64,000 nucleotides of DNA from the NCBI RefSeq assembly GCF_905171775.1, contig NC_053491.1, forward strand, positions 337,273,841 to 337,337,840, read 5' to 3'. Under the pieces are notes generated by a model. That model was not told the DNA's origin. It did no database searches and saw nothing but the letters and a program-made list of their open reading frames with translations. The first letter of the stretch is position 1. Each line of letters begins with the position of its first letter. Below are positions 31,585 to 43,190 of this stretch, piece by piece. A program made the position numbers and the translations under genes. The DNA is from Rana temporaria. Lineage: Eukaryota; Chordata; Amphibia; Anura; Ranidae.

Positions 31585-32554
31585 ATGCCGCGTACAGACG
31601 GTCATTTTTTGTGATGGAAAAAAAATGAAGTTTTAAAGCGGGGGTTCACCCTTAGAGGGCACTTTTTCCCCTTAGATTCCTGCTCGTTTTCTCTAGGGGA
31701 ATCGGCTATTTGTTTTAAAATATGTGCAGTACTTACCCGTTTACGAGATGCATCCTCTCCGTCGCTTCCGGGTATGGGCTGCGGGAATGGGCGTTCCTTC
31801 TTGATTGACAGTCTTCCGAGAGGCTTCCGACGGTCGCATCCATCGCGTCACGATTTTCCGAAAGAAGCCGAATGTCGGTGCGCAGGCGCAGTATAGAGCC
31901 GCACCGACGTTCGGCTTCTTTCGGCTACGAGTGACGCGATGGATGCGACCGTCGGAAGCCTCTCGGAAGACTGTCAATCAAGAAGGAACGCCCGCTCCCG
32001 AAGACCCATACCCGGAAGCGACGGAAGAAGATGCAGCTCGAAAACGGGTAAGTACTGCTCATATTTTAATACAAATAGCCGATTCCCCTAGACCGAACGA
32101 GCAGGAATCTAAGGGGAGAAAAAAAAAATTGAATACATGGGTGAACTCCCGCTTTAAGTGATGAAAAAAAACGACATTTTTGAAACTTCATTTTCAAAAA
32201 CGATGTAGCATACACACCATCGTTTTTCAAAATGCTCTAGCAAAGCGATGTTATGTTCAGCACGTATGACGGCACTCTGTTCCATTGAAGCTTGCTTCAT
32301 AACTTGCTTCTGAGCATGTGCGGGTTTAAAAACATTGTTTTCAACGTCGTTTTGCCCACACACTATCATTTTAATTGACACAAAAAACTACATTTTGAAA
32401 AATGACACAAAAAATTCGAGCATGTTCGAATTTTTTTTTGGTAGTTTTTCTGAAGACATAAAACGACGTTTTCCCCACACACTATCATTTTAAATGACGT
32501 TTTCAAAAACGTCATTTTTTTTCATCACAAAAAATGACCGTCTGTATGCGGCAT
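31585..32554. mobile_element. MITE with ATGCCGCGTACAGACGGTCA ends
   Basis: Left ATGCCGCGTACAGACGGTCA and right TGACCGTCTGTATGCGGCAT are inverted, followed inward by TTTTTTGTGATG / CATCACAAAAAA. It is split at 31633 by a second palindromic MITE. Internal motifs CACACACTATCATTTTAA are repeated. Confidence 0.9.
31633..32157. mobile_element. Near-perfect palindromic MITE with TTAA target duplication
   Basis: TTAAAGCGGGGGTTCACCC to GGGTGAACTCCCGCTTTAA. TTAA stands at 31633-31636 and 32154-32157. Arms of about 240 bp (for example CTTCCGAGAGGCTTCCGACG and its complement CGTCGGAAGCCTCTCGGAAG) meet near 31890. Both strands give similar short open frames for this reason. Confidence 0.92.
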
Positions 32555-32576
32555 TACACTGTTTGCATGTCATAAT

Positions 32577-32757
32577 TGGGGAGATTGACTAAAATTGGAG
32601 CACTCCGAATCTGCTGTAGCTGTGCATGGCAGCCAATTAGTTTCTAACTTCAGCTTGTTCAGTTAAGCTTTGACAATAAAACCTAGAAGCTGATTGGTTT
32701 CTATACAGAGCTGCAGCAGATTTTGCACTCTCCAGTTTTAGTAAATCCTCCCCATTG
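32577..32757. mobile_element. Short fold-back MITE
   Basis: TGGGGAGATTGACTAAAATTGG start and TTTTAGTAAATCCTCCCCA end are inverted. GCTGTGCATGGCAGCCAATTA and AAGCTGATTGG lie inside. 180 bp. Confidence 0.8.
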
Positions 32758-33249
32758 TATTTTTTCCTACCCCTGGCAGTGCCAAAGATGTATTTCTGTC
32801 TGTGATTACTGTTGGAGATTTTCCCTCACTTCCTGTCTTTAGCAAGACAGGAAGTGAGGCTAAATATTAAGGAGCTGGTAGCATTGTATGAACTGCCCAG
32901 CTTGTGCTGTGACACCTTATTTGATAGACAGATTCTCTTAAATAGTGATCAGTGATCACAAACATGCTGTGTACCCCTTACACAGTGTAATTCTGTCAGC
33001 TTCTTACAATGCTTGATGTTCGTTTTTTGCCCATTGTACACTGATGTTGTTTTTTATTGAACACCTAATTGGTGTAAACAGCTAGAGAACACCCTGTGGG
33101 CAACATTCTTATTATCATTTTATCTGGTAATGAATTGTATCTGTTTCATTTCATTTAATGTCATTTATTCAAATAAACGTTCATGAAATGTAAGGCAATT
33201 TTACCAACCATCCACTTGTCTGTCTAAGATTGTGGCACGGATTTTTGGT

Positions 33250-33910
33250 ATGGTTAATTCTGCCACCAGCCGCCGCAGTTATATTGCTGGCAGGTTGGCT
33301 CAGCTGCACGAAACGCCGTAGCTGTACGTGGCTTTCTGTTGGGGCACGTGCATGCACCTATTGGCCAGCAGGGGAGCCAATCAACGGGGTCCAGCGGACT
33401 CGATGTCCACCGGCCGCCCATGATCTTTCCCCGCAGAGACAGAAACGGGGATCTGCCAAAGTAAACAAGGCAGATCTCCATTCTGTCAAGGGATGACAGA
33501 GATCCTGTCTTTCTGCTATGCAGGAAAACTGATCCGCGTGTTGTCCCAGGCAGCCCATCCCCCATACAGTTAGTAAACACACCCAGAGAGCACATTTAAC
33601 CCCATTGATGGCCCCTGATGTTAACCCCTTCCCTGGCAGTGTCATTAGTACAGTAACAGTGCATATTTTTTGTACTGATCACTGTAATAATGTTGCTGGC
33701 TCCCAAAAAAGTGTCAAAAATGTTAGTTGGGTGTCCGATCTGTCAGCCGCAATGTCACAGTCCCGCTAAAAATCACCGCTATTACTAAATATAAAAATAT
33801 AAATATAAAAATGCCATAAATCTATCCCCTATTTTGTAGATGCTATAACTTTTGTGCAAACAAATCAATATACGCTAATTGGGGGTTTCTTTTTACCAAA
33901 AATATGTTCA
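33250..33910 (+). mobile_element. TTAA family A fragment
   Basis: GTTAACCCCTTCCCTGGCAG, GTGTCCGATCTGTCAGCCGC, AATGCCATAAATCTATCCCC and GATGCTATAACTTTTGTGCA appear in family order. Both termini are missing. Confidence 0.75.
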
Positions 33911-34219
33911 TCCGCTGACACCCGCAATCTCATAGGGATCAATGTATGTCCCTTTTTCATCCGTAAACGGATGGATGAAAAAGCGGACATACAGTCCGCA
34001 TGTGTGAAAGAGCCCTTACTATGTCATCCTAAGGACTGATGTGGACTCTATAATACTAATACCATTGGCACAGTTTACAATCTTGTTTGCCTATATATGT
34101 TTATGTGTGTATCCCACTATAAGCTGCCATTTATTTGTCTAGCGCAGTTTTCCTTTTTTTCTATTTTAATTCTTATGATGCTAGCATTTGTAAATAGATA
34201 GAAGTATATCATTTTTACT

Positions 34220-34570
34220 TGTTTCAAACTTTTTTTTACATTTGAGTTACTTCTTGGCTCCCAGGCCTAAGCAAATGATGTCATACATCCCAGGAGTCTT
34301 CAAGAGGGGAGGAGGGGTTTTCTTAGCTAAGCAAACCCCCCTGCCTGCATTCCTAAGCTAAGGTCAGATGGATTCCAGAAGGTAAACACTACATGAAGCA
34401 TTTACCCTTACTCAAGATGGCCACAGCCAGAAATGCTAGGGGGTGTTTTTCAAAGTGATTTCTCATCAAACTAAAGCATGAAGACATGGATGAATTTGCC
34501 TTGAATATTAAAAATGAATTAAATAGTGTTTTCGGTTTGTGGTACTCAAAAGAAGTTTAGTTCTACTTTA
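34220..34570. repeat. Probable MITE with TTAAAGTAGAACTAAAC-type end
   Basis: Ends GAAGTTTAGTTCTACTTTAA near 34571. Includes inverted words CTTAGCTAAGC/GCTAAGG near 34325-34365 and an intervening CCAGGAGTCTTCAAG. The left end is not clear. Confidence 0.5.
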
Positions 34571-35148
34571 ATTAAGTCTTTAGTGTTTGTGTACAAATTG
34601 GCTATTAATGTATTTACACATTACCTCACCAAATTCTATGAAAGAGTCTATGGAAGAGTCTTAGACGTGGAATCCAGATAGTTGGCCCATAGAATTGCTA
34701 AGCATACAACTGAAAAGATACTGTATATACATACATTGCTGTGCAGGTATTTATTGTGGTGATATTTATCATTTATTGCTATGACAGTAATTATTGTGTC
34801 TGAGGTTTAGGGCTTTAGGTTATTACCAAAAATATCCCTGTAAAGATCATCTATTTTTAACCTGTCAGAGATAATGTCATCAATCCGCAACATTTTAAGT
34901 TTACAGCAAGTCACAAGGCAAAAAATAAATGTTTGTTTAGCTTCTGGGTGGCTGGCTCTGGCCTGCAACTTCCCTCTTCATGTGCTTTACTACTGACCTA
35001 TCACTGCGAAGGGTGGCCTCAAAAGCAGAAAATTAATATACTATAGCTTGCCAATCATTGGATGGGGTGGTTGTAGTATTATTATTATTTTTAAAGCTTT
35101 TATTCCTTTATTTTCATCTGGTGATCGGCCATTAACACACCTCCTCAC

Positions 35149-35728
35149 TAAGGCCCCTTTCACACTGAGGAGTTTTTCAGGCGGTACAGCGCTAAAAATA
35201 GCGCTGCTATACCGCCTGAAAAACTCCTGCCCAGCCTTCTCAATGTGAAAGCCCGAAAGCTTTCACACTGAGGCGATGCGCTGGAAGGAGAGAAAAAAAT
35301 CTCCTGCAAGCAGCATCTTTGAAGCGGTGAGAGGATCGGTATGTATACCGCTCCTTCCCATTTAAAACAATGGGAAACCGCGGCAATACCGCCCGCAATG
35401 CGCCTCTGCAGAGGCCTTTACAGCATTTTAGCATTAAAAATAGCGCTATTGAAACGCTCATAAAACTCCATGCATCTCAATGGACCCTTTCACACTGAGT
35501 CCTGCAAGCAGCATCTTTTGGAGCAGCTTTTGGGCGCTAAAAAAAAATGCTCCTCTCCATTTAAATGAATTGAAATCGCAGTAAAAACGCCTTACCCTTT
35601 CCCACTGAGGCACTGCAAAAATGCCCTAAAACGTTAGGGATTGCAGCACATTGGTATTGCAGATGAGGCTTCGCTCAAATAATGCTTGAAAAACGCTCGA
35701 AAAATGCCCCAGTGTGAAAGGGGCTTTA
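35149..35728. mobile_element. MITE with GGCCCCTTTCACACTGAGG ends
   Basis: TAAGGCCCCTTTCACACTGA at the left and CCCAGTGTGAAAGGGGCTTTA at the right are inverted. Many internal copies of TTTCACACTGAG and of AAAATAGCGCT/ACCGCCTGAAAAACTCC inversions. Confidence 0.9.
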
Positions 35729-35729
35729 G

Positions 35730-36216
35730 GGTAGGGTGAGTAGACATCCCCAGTTTCTGGGGACAGTCCCCGTATTGAGGACACTGTCCCCGGACCAAGT
35801 CTGTCCCCGGTTTTGTCCCCAGATTGGATTTAAACAGTAGCTGGGGCAATTTCAATTTCCCCAGCCCCTAGCTTAGGGGAGGTGTATTCTTTCCATTATC
35901 TGAGCCCCTTTCTGATGATCATGTGCTGGTCAGAGCGGAGGGAATATTTCCATTGTTTTGGGTGCATGCCCATTCAGCTTCCCTCGCATGTTCTTCTGCC
36001 TTGACTCAAGTTCCTACCAGTCACTTGCCTGCTTATCTCCTTGCCTTCCCTGGTGGAGTGATCTTCCTCCGCTCCCCACCCAGTAGTAGCCGGGGCCCAG
36101 AGAGTAAGACTTGACAGGCTGTGAGGCGGGCGGCGACAGAGAGTTAATGATTGTCGCCATTACTAGTAAAAAAAAAAATGTCCCCGGATTTTGTTTTAAA
36201 AATCTGGTCACCTTAC
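35730..36216. mobile_element. hAT-like element with GTCCCC-rich subterminal
   Basis: Left GGGTGAGTAGACATCCCCAG and repeated GTCCCCGG; right TGTCCCCGGATTTTGTTTTA then AATCTGGTCACCTTACC. TTAGGG occurs on both outer sides, a possible remnant of the target duplication. It abuts the preceding MITE. Confidence 0.6.
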
Positions 36217-36654
36217 CTTAGGGTGGCTACAGTCACTCCTCTGCTGTATCTATGGAGGAGTAATGTATCCACCTTTGGACAGCATCATTGTCAATCAGTG
36301 GAGAGGGTGGTGTTGAATGGACCAGTAGATTTAGAGAAACTTTTCATTAGTGACTAAAAATTAACAGTGTAACTCCACTTTTGTTGAATAAATAATATAT
36401 ACCGGTATATATATATGTTACCTTTTCAATCTGCAGTGCTAAAATTTGCTGTAAAATACATTGCAATATGTCAATCTGGAGGTGTTTTGTATATAGATGG
36501 TGTACAGAACGGCCCCAGAAATGTAATTTCCTGCTCCATATTTTTGGCATCCCCAGCAACAATTGTTTTTTTTTTTTGGTGCGATACTCCCAAAGGGAAA
36601 TCATGTCTAAATTCTGTGTCTGGATGCAAGAGGGAAATGCTATGTGACTGGCTG

Positions 36655-37320
36655 TGCAGCAGTGGGGAACCCTGACATTTGTAACTTCTACGGGCAGGTC
36701 CGCTGATGATAGAAATCACTGGGCCCCATACAGCCTACCCTTCAGCCCCACCCCTGGTCCCGTCCTTGGTCCCTCCTTCAGCCCCACCCCTGGCCCCTCC
36801 CAGATCCGCCTTGAAACAAAGTGCAGGTTTGTGTTCAAATTATATTTATCTTTCTACAGCCAGTTTGATTATCCAAAAGAAATACTGTGATGATGCAAGA
36901 GATGGTCAGAGACTGCAGACACTGTACAGGAGATAGTCAGAGACTGGAGACATGATATAGGAGATGGTCAGAGACTGCAGACATGATGCAAGAGATGGTC
37001 AGAGACTGCAGACATGGCCAAGCAATGCAGCATCACTGTGCCCATCTGCAGCCTGATCAGTGGCCATCAATGTAGCCTCACTGTGCCCATCTGCAGCCCC
37101 ATTAGTGCCCATCAATGCAGCCTCACTGTGCTTATCCTCAGTATCATCAGTGCCATCAATGCAGCCTCACTGTGCCATCTGCAGCATCAATGTGCAGTCA
37201 ATGCAGCCTCCCCATGCATCCATTCTTCTATGTCAGATTGCCCGGGCCCCTTGCTGCCAGGGCCCGGTACAACAGGGCCAGTTGTACTGGCTTTTCAGCG
37301 GCCCTGTCTACAGGGGTAGT
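36655..37320. repeat. Two tandem arrays within a GGGCCC-ended repeat
   Basis: 36895-37015: about four units of ~33 bp (GAGATGGTCAGAGACTGCAG core). 37020-37220: about four units of ~50 bp (GCAGCCTCACTGTGCCCATC core). Flanks CACTGGGCCCCATACAGC and GGGCCCGGTACAACAGGGCC look like ends of one element, not proven. The CCAGCC-type duplicated stretch at 36740-36805 is also tandem. Confidence 0.7.
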
Positions 37321-37544
37321 GCTACACATAAATAAATAAAAACAAATAATTTTAAGTAACCCTGTTAGTGCTATATGGTTGGTCTCAACCCTCTAACTTC
37401 AACCTTTGCTGGACATCTTGGTCTGTTCAAGAAAGTTGAAAAACAATAGACATACTGGCTGGATCACCAGGTAATAAAGTTATGTTACAGGGGGACACAT
37501 AAACAAGGACTGCTATGTTAATGCTACTGACAGGCTAAATCATA

Positions 37545-38880
37545 TACAACCCCAATTCCAAAAAAAATGGGGTGCTGTGTAAAATCTACATAAAAACTAA
37601 CTAACATAAAAATCTCACAAATCCATATTTTATTCACAATAGAAAATAGAAAACATATCAAATGTTTAACCATTTAAGGACCCCCTACTGACTATATACG
37701 TTGTCAGAATGGCACAGGTACGTCGCCTTTAAGAGCACAGCCGTGGGTCGCGCACGTGACTGGGTCCAAAGCTCCATTAACCGCCCGGGGACCCGATTGC
37801 CGCCGGTGTCCCGCGATCGGTCACAGGAGCTGAAGAACGGGGAGAGGTGTAAACACACCTTCCCCGTTCTTTACTGTTGCAGTGACACTGATCATCTGTT
37901 CCCTGATATAGGGAATTACGATCAGGGATGTCACACCTACAGCCACACCACCCTACAGTAAGAATTAATCCCTTAGGGCACACATAACCCCCTAGCGCCA
38001 CCTAGTGGTTAACCACTTCACTTCCATTGTCATTTTCACAGTAATCAGTGGTCCCAAAAATGTGTCAAAAGTGTCCGATGTGTCCGCCATAATGTCGCAG
38101 TCATGAAAAAATCCCTGATCGCCGCCATTACTAGTAAAAAATAATTATTAATAAAAATGCCATGAAACTATCCCCTATTTGGAAACGCTATAACTTTTGC
38201 GCAAACCAATCAATAAATGCTTATTGCAATTTTTATATATATGTAGAAGAATACGTATTTGCCTAAACTAAGGAAAGCATTTTTTTTTATATATATATAT
38301 ATTTTTGGGGGTATTTATTATAGCAAAAAGTAAAAAATATTAAAAAAAATTCAAAATTGTCGCTCTATTTTTGTTTATAGCTCAAAAAAATAAAAAACGC
38401 AGAGGTGATCAAATACCATCAAAAGAAAGCTCTATTTGTGGGAAAAAAAGGACGTCAATTTTGTTTGGGAGCCACATCGCACAACTGCGCAATTGTCAGT
38501 TAAAGCGACGCAGTGCCGAATCGCAAAAACTGGCCAGGTCCTTTACCTGCATAATGGTCCGGGTCTTAAGTGGTTAAACTGAGAAAATGTAGCATTTTAA
38601 GAAAAAAATAAGGTCATTTTGAAATTGATGGCAGCAGCACGTCTCAGAAAATCCTAGATAGGGCAACAAAAAGCTGATAAAGTACAACCCCAATTCCAAA
38701 CAAGCTGGCACAGGGTCATGTTTACCCTGGTGTAGCATCCCCTCTACGTTTAACAACACTCTGTAAATGTCGGGGAACTGAGAGGAATGTTGTCCCATGC
38801 TTGTCTGATATAGGATTCTAACTGCCCAACAGTCCTGGGTCTTCTTTGTCGTATTTGTCTTTTCAAGATGGGCAAATATT
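37545..38880. mobile_element. Kolobok-like element pieces with TACAACCCCAATTCC ends
   Basis: Termini TACAACCCCAATTCCAAA occur at 37545 and again at 38683. From the first, the sequence TTTTATTCACAATAGAAAAT leads to AACATATCAAATG, is cut by a TTAA element, and resumes ACTGAGAAAATGTAGCATTT. From the second, ACACTCTGTAAATGTCGGGG to TAGGATTCTAACTGCCCAAC. These blocks are a widespread fish/amphibian transposon; the Kolobok assignment is from memory of that family. Confidence 0.7.
37666..38577 (+). mobile_element. TTAA family A element, complete, inserted in Kolobok-like sequence
   Basis: TTAACCATTTAAGGACCCCC to GGGTCTTAAGTGGTTAA. TTAA at 37666-37669 and 38574-38577. Removing one TTAA plus the element restores the uninterrupted host words AAATGT-TTAA-ACTGAG. 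Internal order matches the 24094 copy. Confidence 0.92.
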
Positions 38881-38884
38881 TTAA

Positions 38885-39425
38885 TATGGAATGTGACAAC
38901 TCAACAGTGCCCCCTATCTGTGTGAGCTATGCCATCTTTTTCTTTCTATTCTTCATTCCTCATCTCCGATACTTGGAGCTGGTAGATGGATTTGATGCCT
39001 AGTGGGAGCAGCTGTCAGTATTTGACAAGGAGGACCAGAAATAGTGTCTGCACTGAAATGCTTTTCATTACAGGAATGTTACTCTATGTATGCGGTTTGA
39101 AGTCAGAGAGGGCTTGTGCTCATAAATCATTTAAGGTCTTCTTCATGGGAATATTGTGATACTATTTCAATTCAAATGTAATTATTGAGTCATCACTGCT
39201 AATGGCACAAGCTCTTGGCTTCCATCCCTCCCTCAATTGTATAAGCGTTAGCCAGCAAATAGCCTTTCACTTCCTACTACAAACACAGTTCCTAATTGTT
39301 TGTGAAGTCATTTACCAAGAAGAAATTGTTTTCCTGGCAATACCCTTGTCCTATATAATGTATCACATTCTTTTTGGTAAATAGAACCTGCAATGTTTTA
39401 TGTAAAGCAACTCAACTTTCAGATT
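38885..39425. other. No feature recognised
   Basis: Apparently low-copy sequence. Possible splice-like words exist (TTTTCATTACAG near 39074) but no convincing exon. Confidence 0.35.
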
Positions 39426-39429
39426 ATTT

Positions 39430-39911
39430 TTTTTTTCCCTAAATAGCTTCCTTTACCTTAGTGCAGTCCTCCTTCACTTACCTCATCCGTCGATTTTGCT
39501 TTTAAATGTCCTTATTTCTTCTGAGAAATCCTCACTTCCTGTTCTGTCTGTAACTACACACCGTAATGCGAGGCTTTCTTCCTGGTGTGGAGAAAGCCTC
39601 TTGAGGGGGAGGGGGTGAGCAGGAGTGTCAGGACGCCCACTAACACACAGCTCCTTTCTCTATCTGCAAAGTAGAGAGTGTCCGGACTTGCCTGCTCGCC
39701 CCCTCCCCCCTCAAGAGGCTTTCTCCACACCAGGGAGAAAGCCTTGCATTACTGTGTGTAGTTACAGACGGAAGAACAGGAAGTGAGAATTTCTCAGAAG
39801 AAATAAGGACATTTAAAAGCAAAATGGAAGGATGAGGTAAGTGAAGGTGGACTGTCCTAAGGTAAAGGAAGCTATTATGGGAAAAATACATTTCCTCTAC
39901 AACCCCTTTAA
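39430..39911. mobile_element. Fold-back MITE
   Basis: AGCTTCCTTTACCTTAGTGC returns as CCTAAGGTAAAGGAAGCT. Inner arms include GAGAAAGCCTCTTGAGGGGG and CCCCCTCAAGAGGCTTTCTC. The centre is near 39660. It ends with ACAACCCCTTTAAAG. Confidence 0.85.
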
Positions 39912-39971
39912 AGCAAAACTAAAGTTGCAAAACTGTGAGCAGACATGCGCTTTTTTGCAGAGGAAACATGC

Positions 39972-40229
39972 AATGGGGTTGACTTACTAAAGGCACATAG
40001 ACTGTGCACTTTGCAAAGGGCAGTTGCTCCAGAGCTTAGTAAATGAGCAGAAACTCTGCTGACTTCCATCATCCAATCATGTGCAAGCAAATATGCAGCT
40101 AATTTTTTATTTACCTGGCACGTGATTGGCTATTCTTTGTAGAGTGAAGCTTTACCTCATTCACTAAGCTCTGGAGTAACTGCATTTGCATAGTGCACAG
40201 CCTATTTGCATTTAGTAAATCAACCCCAA
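39972..40229. mobile_element. MITE with GGGGTTGA ends, copy 1 of 2
   Basis: TGGGGTTGACTTACTAAAGG and TTTAGTAAATCAACCCCA are inverted. The interior has CTCCAGAGCTTAGTAAATGA and its inverted partner TCACTAAGCTCTGGAG. It abuts a second copy. Confidence 0.88.
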
Positions 40230-40487
40230 TGAGGTTGATTTACTAAAGGCAAATCCACTCTTCACTAGAAATGCACTGCAAATGCACTTGAAAGTGCACT
40301 TGGACGTGCAGTCGCTGTAAATCTGAGGTTAAGATCTGAAATCAAGGGAAGCTCTGCTTATCATCCAATCATGTACAAGCAAAAATGCTGTCTTTTCTTT
40401 TCCTTGCATGTCCCCCACAGATCTGCAGTGACTGCACTTCCAAGTAGTGCAAAGTGGATTTGCCTTTAGTAAATTAACCCCAATGTC
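40230..40487. mobile_element. MITE with GGGGTTGA ends, copy 2 of 2
   Basis: GAGGTTGATTTACTAAAGGC to GCCTTTAGTAAATTAACCCC. Contains GTGCAGTCGCTGTAAATCTG and ATCTGCAGTGACTGCAC. CAATG flanks the pair and also lies between the two copies. Confidence 0.88.
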
Positions 40488-41416
40488 TCTTGCACAATAA
40501 AATACACTGTGATGGACTCCTGACAGCCCAACTGGGTATCTCCACCAGAGAGCTGCTTCCTCGCTGCTGGAACACAGGAACAAGGGGGCTTGCACCCAAA
40601 AACTAGACGACACTAGCTTAGGTGCAAACAGGAACTGGCTTTATTGAAAATTCACACAGATTTTTTTGCCACACAAAATCAGATAGTAGCTTGATCACAT
40701 TATCCTAAACCATGCCCACCCCAGACAGCCCGTCACCTGCAGTACATAGGAGTACATGGAACAGACATCCATACAGTATATTATTAGTCATTTAGGGGTG
40801 ATCCAGAGGGAGTGGCAGCAATCCTGGCCAGGGGGACTATTTCATAGCTCCAAGCCCCAAGATGATACAAAATATGGTGCCCTCCAAGGTCAGGGGCTGG
40901 AGCGACAGCTGGTAAAAGGTACTCTGGGGCAGTCCCTACTATAGCCGTGCGAGAGTTCCACAGCCATTGCTACTAAACCCCGGGAAGATGTTGAGATGCA
41001 CATTCCAGGGTTCCCAGGAGAGCTCCTTCACTGTAACCAGCCCAGCCCAGGTCCCATCAAGGGTCCCAAAAGAGTGACATGATAGTGTGCTGGGCTTCTG
41101 AAGCAATTCCAAATAAAGTTCAGTGGGGCATCCCTGCTGGTACCAGCAAATATAGAGTTCCCAACAAACCAAACCAGGAATAGTTTTTAGGGCACACACA
41201 AAGAAACAATCCTTCAAAGATTTAACAAAAAGGGAAATATAACAAATAACAGGGTGTTTGTGGACAGAAAAGATCCCTGCAGCCAGTGTCCATGACATGT
41301 ACCTACCTGCCTGCTCACTGTCTTCTCCTGCATGTAAACCGAGCTGCGCATGCAGAGCTGAGCTCTTTAGCTGCCTGCACTCTCAGCGGTTATCAGCATA
41401 TAAGGACCCACTAGAG

Positions 41417-41575
41417 CAGGGATATGCAATTAGCGGACCTCCAGATGTTGCAAAACTACAATTCCCATCATGCCTCTACCTTTGGGTGTCATGCTTGTGG
41501 CTGTCAGAGTCTTGCTATGCCTCATGGGACTTGTAGTTCTGCAACAGCTGGAGGTCCGCTAATTGCATATCCCTG
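41417..41575. mobile_element. 159-bp palindromic hAT MITE with perfect TSD
   Basis: CAGGGATATGCAATTAGCGG and CCGCTAATTGCATATCCCTG are complete inverted ends. CACTAGAG is duplicated at 41409-41416 and 41576-41583. It carries ACTACAATTCCCATCATGC, close to the known ZNF143/STAF site. Confidence 0.96.
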
Positions 41576-41664
41576 CACTAGAGCCTGAAGCAGCACCCTT
41601 AATTTCTAATTTCTGTACCCAGCAGAAGATGCCGTTGATAAAAAAAGGTAAATTTAGCTCAGTT

Positions 41665-42087
41665 TTAAAGTAGTTGTAAACCCTTTAGAACCACTTTTCA
41701 ATACAGGTAAGCCTATAATAAGGCTTACCTGTAAGGTTTAGGAGATATCCCCTGTAACAGCAGGTGCCAACATCATCGACACATGCGCACTGAAGCAACG
41801 GCTCATTCGTGCCTTTGCTTTAGCTGATGTGCTGTTACCGGCGGCTCCCACGCACATGCATGGGAGTGATATTATCACGGCTCCGGCCAATCACAGTGCC
41901 GGAGTATGAGATACACGGAATTAACTCCGGGAGTCATGTCGCCAGGGCAGAACAGTGTGCCGGGACCGATGCGGGGGCTTCGATCTAAGGTGAGTATTTC
42001 ATATACTTGCTCATTATGCCTTTGTCTTGCAGGTATATATATATATTTTTGGGAGGGGGTGGGGTAGTGGGTTTACAACCACTTTAA
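41665..42087. mobile_element. TTAA MITE, complete
   Basis: TTAAAGTAGTTGTAAACCC to GGGTTTACAACCACTTTAA. TTAA at 41665-41668 and 42084-42087. GC-rich interior with TGACGT-free CpG patches; a short AT run near 42035. Confidence 0.9.
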
Positions 42088-42089
42088 AT

Positions 42090-43190
42090 CAGCAAAGTAT
42101 ATTACAGATGTATCAAGACAAAGGATGTACAAAGTCTTACAATACATCTCCTTTAGATATCAGCCACTGATTAAAAAGCCTGCCCCCTGCCAGCATGATG
42201 AAGGACACTTGCTGTGTATGTGTGGAAGCAGTGGTCTCTCTACAAAGTACTGACATGCCCCCTGCAGTGTCAGAGCTAGACTTCTCCAAACAGCATGAAA
42301 CTAGAGCTAGAACAGCATTTGCTATTTGGGGAGCTATAGGTCTAGCTCATCAGGGGGCATGTTGACAAAAGTTGTTTTTTCAATTGACTATTGTCAAAGG
42401 AGGCAGGTGGAAAATTAGCGTCCGAACAGCGACTGCATCCAATCAGAGGCAGGCACTACAGAATACAGTAACTGGCAGGGTAGATTCTTCTTTTGTATGT
42501 TGTTTAGTATAGTTGGAGGAATCAAGCTGATCTAGAGAAATCTATATATGCATGTCTAGCTTTACATTGCCAGGCCTAGTCAACTGGCTTGATAGAGAAA
42601 ATTTGGCAAGGTTTGATTAGTTTGCCATAACCAATCCCCTCATCAATCACGTTTCTCTTTGCTTACACAGACTTTTAAAACATCCATTGTCTCTGATGAG
42701 ATCTATTTAAATTGTTCTTGTTGCCACATTGTCTGTCCATAGTCATTCATCTATTTTGATTTTGTTTCGGCAGCAGCTGCCATAGATGCAGACAAGTTTC
42801 AGCTTGCTATTTCCATAATAAACTTCCCAACAGGAGGAATAAGATCAATGAAGCTATTTCCGAAACATATAACTGTATGGGATCCCCCAACTATTAAAAT
42901 AAGGGCATCCTTCAGTAGAGAAAAATGCCTGTCTAATTATTCTGCCACAAATCCAGTGAACCCCCAAGTTCCCGTTTAAGTTGACAACACTGCCTCAGAT
43001 GCATTGAAATCCCAAGCAGTGTTGTGAACCCTGCCTGACGTCCCCACTGCTCATATATGTTAAATATGTATAGATTTTCTAATGCTTTTTTTGTCCTGCC
43101 CCTATTTTTATTTCTGTACCTGTATTTAGAAAAAAAAAACTGTGATGCATGGATACTATCCAATTAGCCTTGATACATTTAATAAATTTG
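42090..43190. other. No feature recognised (about 1.1 kb)
   Basis: Apparently low-copy, AT-rich sequence. No open frame or splice-bounded exon with protein similarity was seen on either strand. Confidence 0.4.
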
